Shown piece by piece: positions 57,719 to 64,000 of a DNA stretch of 64,000 bases. The notes beneath the pieces are model-generated. The model had not been told where the DNA came from, made no database searches, and worked only from the letters and a program-made list of their open reading frames with translations. The stretch covers positions 165,902,290 through 165,966,289 of the forward strand of contig CM073885.1 in assembly GCA_037176705.1 (NCBI GenBank). The letters run 5' to 3'. The stretch is from Molossus alvarezi (taxonomy: Eukaryota > Chordata > Mammalia > Chiroptera > Molossidae). The position numbers and the translations under genes were made by a program. The first letter of the stretch is position 1. Every line of letters begins with the position of its first letter.

Positions 57719-57952
57719 AGTTTTTTGTTTATTTTTTAAATGCTCACCCAAGGCTATTTTTCTATTTATTTTCAGATAGAGTCTGTGGGGGTGGGGAGAG
57801 AAACATCGATGTGAGAGAGACACATTGACTGGTTGCCTGCCGCATGACCAGGGACAAACTGCAACCGAGCAACATGCCCCTGACTGGAATTGAACCTGTG
57901 ACTCTTTGGTCTGTGGGCGATGCTCTATCTGCTGAGCCAAACTGGCCAAGGC
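57719..57952 (-). mobile_element. Ves SINE, 'aactgcaaccgagcaacatg' type, antisense
   Basis: Body shortened and diverged. Head at right, gctgagccaaactggccaag. Confidence 0.88.
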
Positions 57953-57959
57953 TTAAACA

Positions 57960-58615
57960 TTTGTTAGTATACTTTACAGTTCAAGAGTCTCCATTCCTGT
58001 GAACCTAGCAAGCCTGATTGATGCCGACAGCTCAGTCAACAGGAATTCAGCTGTCAGAAAGCTCAGATAGCCACATCAAGGCCTATGGGAAGACGTCCTG
58101 TGTAGCCTGTATATCCTGCACATCCTACGTTAAATCTTATGCTAACCAGAAAAATAACCTTCTTGATTAAATAACATATAATGAACAACACTTTCCCCCA
58201 TGTCAGAAAACAGGATGTATGTTTTAAAACAAAGGGCAGGTTAGTCATGCCTGCTGTATATTGCTAACAACCTTTTTTTGGAGCATATTGCAGAAACCGG
58301 CTGTTCTGGATCCTGCCTGGGCCCGGGGTGGCTTGAATACAAGACTGCACCTGGCATTAAAGATCTGTATCTTGACCAGCAAGAACACTGCTTGCATGTC
58401 CACAGCCCCCTCCTGATTTCTTTGTCCTGCTTTCCCTCTCCTTCCTGATAAAAACTCCTGACAGCACTGAGATGTTAAGATGGGCTTTGGGATGAGCATC
58501 TCCCATCTTCTCAGGTGGCTGGCACTTCACTAAACCTCTTTCCTTCTCACCAGCACCAGTCTCATGTGGTTGGCCATGGGTACTGAATTGTTTCATCACC
58601 ACAGACCAAGTCCCT
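57960..58615 (+). mobile_element. Possible solo retroviral LTR
   Basis: The segment has a TATA-like tgataaaaactcctgac (about 58446) in LTR-like context, a C/T-rich stretch cactaaacctctttccttctcacc about 80-100 bases later, and a possible CA end (tcatcaccaca, 58605). This resembles U3-R-U5 of a class I ERV LTR. Neither the left edge nor a target duplication could be fixed, so the assignment is tentative. No retroviral genes are present. Confidence 0.4.
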
Positions 58616-59675
58616 TCCCTTGACAGTTAAGATGAATCCAAGTCCTCTGTGATATGGAATTAAAGAGAAGCCAGGTATCTTCTGGGAACATTTGTGCCAC
58701 CCATATTTCTATTAGCGTTACCAACATTCTTTGAGGATCATCGCACCCTATTGTTCCCAGTTTTCAAATCCAGTTAGTGACTGAGGAAACGAATTATCCC
58801 AATGTCTTTCTCCTCTCATTTTCTCTGTCTCTTCATCAGTAGCCCCACTGCTTCCCACCTACCCCCTATGAAACTGAACTGAGAAGTCTCTATGCATCTG
58901 CTTCATGCTGCAGGAGCTTTGTGTTTCTATGTACTATGTGCCATTTATGTGTACTCTGTGCACTCTGAAAGTTTGCATTTTAACTTCTCTTACTTCCTAT
59001 AAGATTTACCACGTTGTTCCTTATTATTCGCTAATAATTTGCTGAGAGCTTGAAGACCCCTATGTAATTACTTCTACTGCAAACCCTGGGATCATAACTT
59101 ACAGAGCTAATTAAAGTTCCCCAGACACATCCACTTACTTTCAGGAAAGAACTTTATTCCTCCAACAAATACTTTTCTTCTTGTTTGAAAACATCTATTT
59201 ATAAATTTGCAACCACATTAAATCTTTTCAACCTTTGCACCTTGTAAAATAAGTAAGGCTCTGAAGAGCCGATCTTTTCAACAAGTCCTTGGTTGGAGTG
59301 TGGATGAAACAGTTATTGCAGAACCAATTGGAAAGAAAAAACCGTAGTCTGACACTAAAATCTTTTCATTCTGCAAGGTGAAATGCTTTGACTTAGAGCT
59401 TCCCCTTAAAAGGCAAGTGACTATAGATGATTCTAAGAAAGTTGGTAAATATTGATAGGAAAAAGTCAGTTTCATGAATTAATTTTATTTGATTTTTCTG
59501 AAAACCTGCCAGACAGAAAGTTCTCACTTTTATCCACCTTCATTGTTACCTTCAGAGCAGCTCTCTCCATAGCAACTGCAATCTTCACTGGGCTGAAATA
59601 ATCCTTTCCAGCTCCCAGCACACAGTCAAGGAATTTTAAAAACAGAGGACTTTGTAACCACAAAATACTCTCTGA
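58616..59675. other. Region upstream of SLC39A12
   Basis: AT-rich, unique-looking, no repeat recognised. It may contain promoter-proximal regulatory sequence. Confidence 0.4.
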
Positions 59676-59729
59676 GATTTAAAAGGACACAGAGCTCCAG
59701 ATAAATAGCCATTTGTCTTTCTTCTGAAG
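59676..59729 (+). promoter_or_regulatory. SLC39A12: Candidate SLC39A12 promoter and noncoding first exon
   Basis: A TATA-like tttaaaag (about 59678) is followed by roughly 45 bases and a consensus donor, gaag before gtaagt at 59730. The position, 0.86 kb ahead of the acceptor at 60592, suits a noncoding exon 1. There is no direct evidence of transcription and other upstream donors are possible. Confidence 0.3.
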
Positions 59730-60592
59730 GTAAGTGCTGAGTTTAGAAATGTTTGTCTCATCCTCTGTCATTTTTAAAATGCTAACCTAAGAATCATAAC
59801 TCTCCCCACCCCCAATGTTTTTAAAACCATAAAAGTAATCCCGGTACTTTTGCTCCTGCCCCTCAGTCATTATTAGCTCATCTCTGGGCCAAGAGCTGAC
59901 GCACGATTCTGTTAACGTTTTGCATTTCTTAAGCAACTGTTCGAAGAGATTAATTTTTTTCCAGAAAACTGATTGGCTCTAAAGTTGTCTTCTCACCCCT
60001 TAAGGACCACGGAGTACATGGGTTTATGGTGGCTCAAGAGGTCTTGACGTTATTTATTTATTTTTCTAAGGTCATTTGTACTTTTAATAAACTAAAATCT
60101 AAAGACCGACCAGTGTCTTCTGACTGTTACTCTTTTTCTTCTAGTACCCTTGTTTGCCTAACACCTTCTCACTCCACGTGATATTGGTCATTTTTGAACA
60201 TTTATTTTCTCTTTAATTTTATTTACATATTTCAGTGATCAGGACCACAAACCACTGGGAGTTTTACTTACAAGGAGATAAAATGAGGGTGTTTCTTGTC
60301 CCGGATCTGGTGACTTGTACCACCTTCAGGATGAAGAGAAACTTATTCTTCTCAATTTTTGACTCTAGGTTTAGTTCAGAGAGAGGCAATATAACAACAT
60401 TCTTGGCTCTGCTATAGTTCGAAAGTCTACAACCACGATACTTTCCTGCCGTGTGGGGTTATAAATGACCTACCTCCTGTTGTTCAGAAACAGCTTGCCA
60501 TTGCAAATCAGCTTAGCCACCCAATTAATGAATCCTTTCAACCATGTTGCAGGCATAATAATGAAAGCCTTCATTTTTCCCCATCGCCACAG
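59730..60592 (+). other. Putative SLC39A12 intron 1
   Basis: Lies between the candidate noncoding exon donor and the coding-exon acceptor. Nothing else recognised. Confidence 0.3.
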
Positions 60593-60677
60593 AAATTCCT
60601 CTGGTTACAAGTTCGCACCGTGAACGCGAACCCACCTACTGCATCAAAGACAGACTCCAGGTGAAGGACGCGTGGAC
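60593..60677 (+). other. SLC39A12: SLC39A12 5' UTR part of the first coding exon
   Basis: The stretch lies between a strong acceptor (atttttccccatcgccacag, ending 60592) and the ATG at 60678. The acceptor implies at least one upstream noncoding exon. Confidence 0.6.
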
Positions 60678-60938
60678 ATGTCCTTCTGGACAAGGCTTTC
60701 GGGATCTTGGCTGCCATTGTTCCTCCTTCTCATCCTTGTCCCCTCTACTGCGACAGAAAAACCCTCCGCCCAGGACGGTGGTGGCACTTGGAGTCCTGGC
60801 CAAATGACAGAAGTACTCCAAGTTCTCTCTGCCGGCGACCACCCACCTCTGACCCACTCAAGAAGCCTCATCAAAACATGGCTGGAGAAAACTGGCTGCC
60901 CACGGAGGACAAGGGGAACGCAAGGAGCCTGCAGTCTG
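60678..60938 (+). CDS. SLC39A12: SLC39A12 (zinc transporter ZIP12) first coding exon
   Basis: ZIP12 is a multi-pass SLC39-family importer of zinc, best known from brain. This exon encodes the N-terminus: ATG at 60678, a hydrophobic signal peptide ([11 protein letters not shown]), then [26 protein letters not shown] and EKTGCPRR, which match the human ZIP12 ectodomain start closely. It gives 87 codons ending in phase 0 at CTG before the gttagt donor. The acceptor is at 60592 (ccatcgccacag), leaving 85 nt of 5' UTR in this exon. A GTG six bases upstream in frame is not used as a start. Later exons lie beyond the window. Gene order after MRC1 agrees with human chromosome 10. Confidence 0.93.
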
Positions 60939-61451
60939 GTTAGTGCCATGGAACGGGATTAGGTGCAGGGCACGTTCAAGAGAGAAATGGAGTCTAGCCA
61001 TTTACCTGGGTCAATCACAATCAAGGTGACCCTTCCAGTGACCAGGTGTGCAGTGCACTGTGGCAGAATAGCTGCCCTGTTTGGGAGACAAAAAGTCATT
61101 CAGGGTTCTGCATACGGCATTTAAAGACAGAGAATTTTCTGTTTTGTTAAAATGGCAATGTTTTATGTAGGCCTTTCTGTAACCCTTCTGCAGGGTGGGA
61201 GGTACTGACGCGCGAGTGTGATTTAGTTCTCTTCGTTCTGAGGTACTGATCCCTTGTGGGAGTCTGTAGTGAACTTGTACATGATTGTTTCCATAGATGC
61301 CATTTCTCTTCTGAGGTATAAAAATAGTGATTGGTTATTTGTCTAAGGTTGAATTTTTAAGGACTTTTTCCTGGATATCGGTGGGCATTTTCTAATATTT
61401 TGCATGGTGGTTAATGTGTTGGATAACAATCTTCTTAAAAATAAGAAATCT

Positions 61452-61712
61452 AGCTCTGGCTGGTTTGGCTCAGTGGTTAGAGCTTTGGCCTGAGGACCAA
61501 AGAGCCCCAGGTTCTATTCCGGTCAAGGGCACATGCCTCAGTTGTGGTTCATCCCTGGCCCCAGTTGTAGTTGTACAGGTGGTGACCACTCGATGTGTCT
61601 CTATCACAGTCATGTTTCTCTCTCTCTCTCTCTCTCTCTTTTCCTCCCACTCTATCTGAAGATAAATGTAAAAATATCCTTGGCTGAGGATTAAAAATAA
61701 AATAACAAAATA
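61452..61712 (+). mobile_element. Ves SINE, diverged, sense
   Basis: Head ctggctggtttggctcagtg, with (TC)n and (AAAT)n-like parts. Flanking duplication aaaaataagaaatct (61437-61451) / aaaaataaggaatct (61713-61727). Confidence 0.93.
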
Positions 61713-62685
61713 AAAAATAAGGAATCTGAACTGGGGAATGAAAGTGCCATGGGTGAAGCTCAAACAAGACCCAGGGCTCCCGGGGTCCAGTCCCCAGCCT
61801 TTCGCTAGTCTGCCAGGTGACTCTGACCCTGGCTGCCTACCTGGGCAGATTTCAAAAAATTCCCATGTTTGTTTTTTTCCAGAGACTGAGGTTGAATTTA
61901 CCTAGGATTGAATTTGTAAAAATGTCTGCAGGCACTTTAACATAAAATCAGCATTAATGTGAACTCAAAATGTCCCCATCTGGGTGGGGGGGTGGCTTGG
62001 TGGGGGATTGACAGGAGCAGTGAAAGAGGGAGGGACCCGTATCTTACGATGACCATAGCCACGGCTCATCATTCCTTTCCTGACTGGTGAGATTTTTCAG
62101 AATGAACCCACCAATAAATAAATGAAGATGCTAAACAATAAGAAAAGCAAATAACTGCCCTCCCCCCCCAAATAAATTTTGGCAGACTTTCTCAGTCCTG
62201 CTTCTTGGTTCTTGGGGAAACATTTCTGGCTAAGTGTTTTGTTTCTTCGAGACAGAAGGGTCTTGCTCATAGAGTGAATTTTTTCTCTGCCCTGTGCAAA
62301 CAATAAATAATTCAATCATTAGCGCTATTCCCAAGGGTTCCCAGAGAAAACATGTGTTCTAATAGGCAACTCATCTGTGATGACATTAACTTTTATATAT
62401 AGCAACGTATGACTTCCCACTGGAAATAACTAGGAGTCCTAGCTTATTAATGTCCTCTGAGAATTTGCTTCAGGGAAATGTTCTCTAATGACATGACGTG
62501 CCTTATTAAAGCCGGTTGAATATTAGTTTAACTCAGGGGACTGTAAACATGCAAAGTTGTTCTCCACTCTTTTGAGGAGGAGTTGTTTTGCACTTTTCGG
62601 TGTCTGTGACCTGATTGAAAGTTTGGCTAAGTTAGCCTTCGTTTGAATTAGTTTTATTCCTAGGAAGTAAAACACTGTCTCTAAT

Positions 62686-62943
62686 GCCCTGGCAGTTTGG
62701 CTTAGCGGTTAGAGCATCGACCTGTGTCCAGAGAGACGTGGGTTCAGTTCCTGCCAAGGGCACGTACTCAGTTGCAGTTTGTCCCCGGCCCTGGTTGGTC
62801 GTGCGGGTGGCAGCCACTCGATGTGGCCATTTCACGTTGATGTTTCTCTCTCTCTCCTCCGCTCCCACTCTCTCTGAACAAAAAATGTCCTCGGGTGAGG
62901 ATTAAAAAGAGCAACAAAAGCAAACAAAACAAAACAAAACAAA
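62686..62943 (+). mobile_element. Ves SINE, 'cagttgcagtttgtcccc' type, sense
   Basis: Full body with 3' hairpin cctcgggtgagg. Perfect 17-base flanking duplication aaaacactgtctctaat (62669-62685 and 62944-62960), suggesting a young insertion. Confidence 0.96.
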
Positions 62944-64000
62944 AAAACACTGTCTCTAATAGTTGTGCCTTCTTGCTGATGCTATTGCTCTTTGGAAGTG
63001 AATGAGGTTAAAAAAAAAAAAGACCAATTTCAGTATAAGCTGCTCAGAGGGCTACAGCTCTCTGAATCACCCGTAAGGAAGGGGCTGTGAAATCCCCTCA
63101 TGCCATTCCTAAAGGCCGAGAGAAACAGTGTTTCATTGACTTCACAAATACCCAGGACTGCAAATCACAGGACTTCAGTAGGCATTGAATTCTTTGGGCT
63201 TTTTAGGACTTTGTCCACTGAGAGGCAGAATTCATACTAGAAATTTTGTGGTAAATAGCGGGCAAAAGGGTGAGTTCATATCCCGAAATATCTGAAAAAA
63301 AGAGGAAATTGGGGAGAAAGAAAGTGTTGCCCACTTTATTTCAGGTCTAGGTATAAACTGAATACTTGGGGGGGAAATGAAGCATTTGAGAGCACTGTGT
63401 ATTTAAAAATGAATTTATTCCAGCTGCAGCCTTTGAAAATGGATAGTCTTACCTGATCGTGGCTTTTCCTTTATTTTATTTTATTTTTTTATGAGAAGGG
63501 TTAGAATGGAGTTTTGATTAATTTAATGAGGGATTAAGTAACTCCCAAAGAATAAATTCCACTTTAGCAGTAGAGAAAACCACGGCCCTCCGTGGGGGCG
63601 GGTGTGGTGGGGCGAAAGGATGCTGGCCGCGTCTGGGTCACCAGCAGGGCCCCGACACCTTCCAGCTGCCGGGTCAGGCAGAACTTCAACAAGACCCGAC
63701 GGAGGCTGCTTTCCACGGGGACCACATGGCCGCGCATGAATGAGCTCGGACGCAGAAGCTCAGGCTCCCCTGTACCCCTACATTTCCTGTACCTCGTGGA
63801 AATGTCCACCGCTCCTGCCAGGACACTGGGGCAGTGTTTGTGAAGTACCTGCATGCTACCGAGAAATGAGACATTCCCAGCATCCCCCGTCCTCCTGCAG
63901 GCCCCCAACCCCCCTCAACTGTCCCTGGGTCTTGGGGTTTCTAGCCAAAATCTCCAGGTGATTCTCAGACCAGTTCAGGGAAGAGACCCAGGGCTTTAAG

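Larger units (their letters stand above)
60939..64000 (+). other. SLC39A12: SLC39A12 intron after the first coding exon
   Basis: No sequence like the next ZIP12 exon (expected to begin Cys-Phe-Glu-Pro) was found, so the intron runs past the window. It holds two Ves SINEs. A GC-rich patch at 63,590-63,960 has no recognised coding. Confidence 0.6.

Noticed and set aside
60672..60677. GTG two codons upstream as SLC39A12 start
   Set aside because: The ATG at 60678 aligns with the human start and eukaryotic initiation at GTG is not expected.
63564..63961. Exon in the GC-rich right end
   Set aside because: Open frames exist on both strands, but none resembles the next SLC39A12 exon and no consistent splice pair was found.
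1..64000. CRISPR array, operon, phage or plasmid feature
   Set aside because: The direct repeats seen are target duplications, SINE copies or simple repeats, and the gene structure is that of a vertebrate.

Overview
This is nuclear DNA of a placental mammal, almost certainly a bat of the Yangochiroptera. The evidence is about twenty tRNA-derived SINEs of the bat Ves type, in two body types plus a short head-only form, together with LINE-1 and half-L1 copies, MaLR LTRs, MIRs and a small inverted-repeat DNA transposon. No prokaryotic, phage or CRISPR content was seen. Family names and comparisons with human proteins rest on recall of those families; no search was run.

The left two thirds (1 to about 45.6 kb) is the 3' two thirds of MRC1, the macrophage mannose receptor CD206, on the + strand. 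Twenty-one exons can be placed at base level. All have GT/AG borders and compatible phases, and together they give 2,853 coding bases (950 residues) in one open frame. If the mammalian 30-exon layout holds, they are exons 10 to 30. They encode C-type lectin-like domains (CTLD) 3 to 8, the membrane anchor and the cytoplasmic tail. The signal peptide, the cysteine-rich and fibronectin II domains and CTLD1-2 lie upstream of the window. The sugar/calcium residues of CTLD4 and CTLD5 (EPN and WND) and the FENTLY endocytosis motif are intact, so the gene looks functional. The 3' UTR probably ends just after an AATAAA at 45548 or 45659.

The MRC1 introns are packed with repeats: an ancient antisense L1 and a 440-bp C-rich minisatellite in the first intron, 12 Ves-type SINEs of which 11 are antisense to the gene, a half-L1-like element at 29.8-31.9 kb whose ORF1 runs straight into an L1 3' end, and a 7.7-kb intron (33.5-41.3 kb) built mostly from an old antisense half-L1/L1.

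From 45.7 to about 59.7 kb the DNA is intergenic, with L1 3' ends, an MLT1-type LTR, a MER5-like fragment, a microsatellite and a run of Ves copies. At 60,678-60,938 lies the first coding exon of SLC39A12 (zinc transporter ZIP12), also on +. This reproduces the MRC1 to SLC39A12 order known from human chromosome 10. The rest of the window is the next SLC39A12 intron, with two more Ves copies. Nothing in the window amounts to an undescribed multi-gene system. The best leads are the head-only SINE pair, the half-L1, the terminal-inverted-repeat element and a bat-specific extra cysteine in CTLD7.
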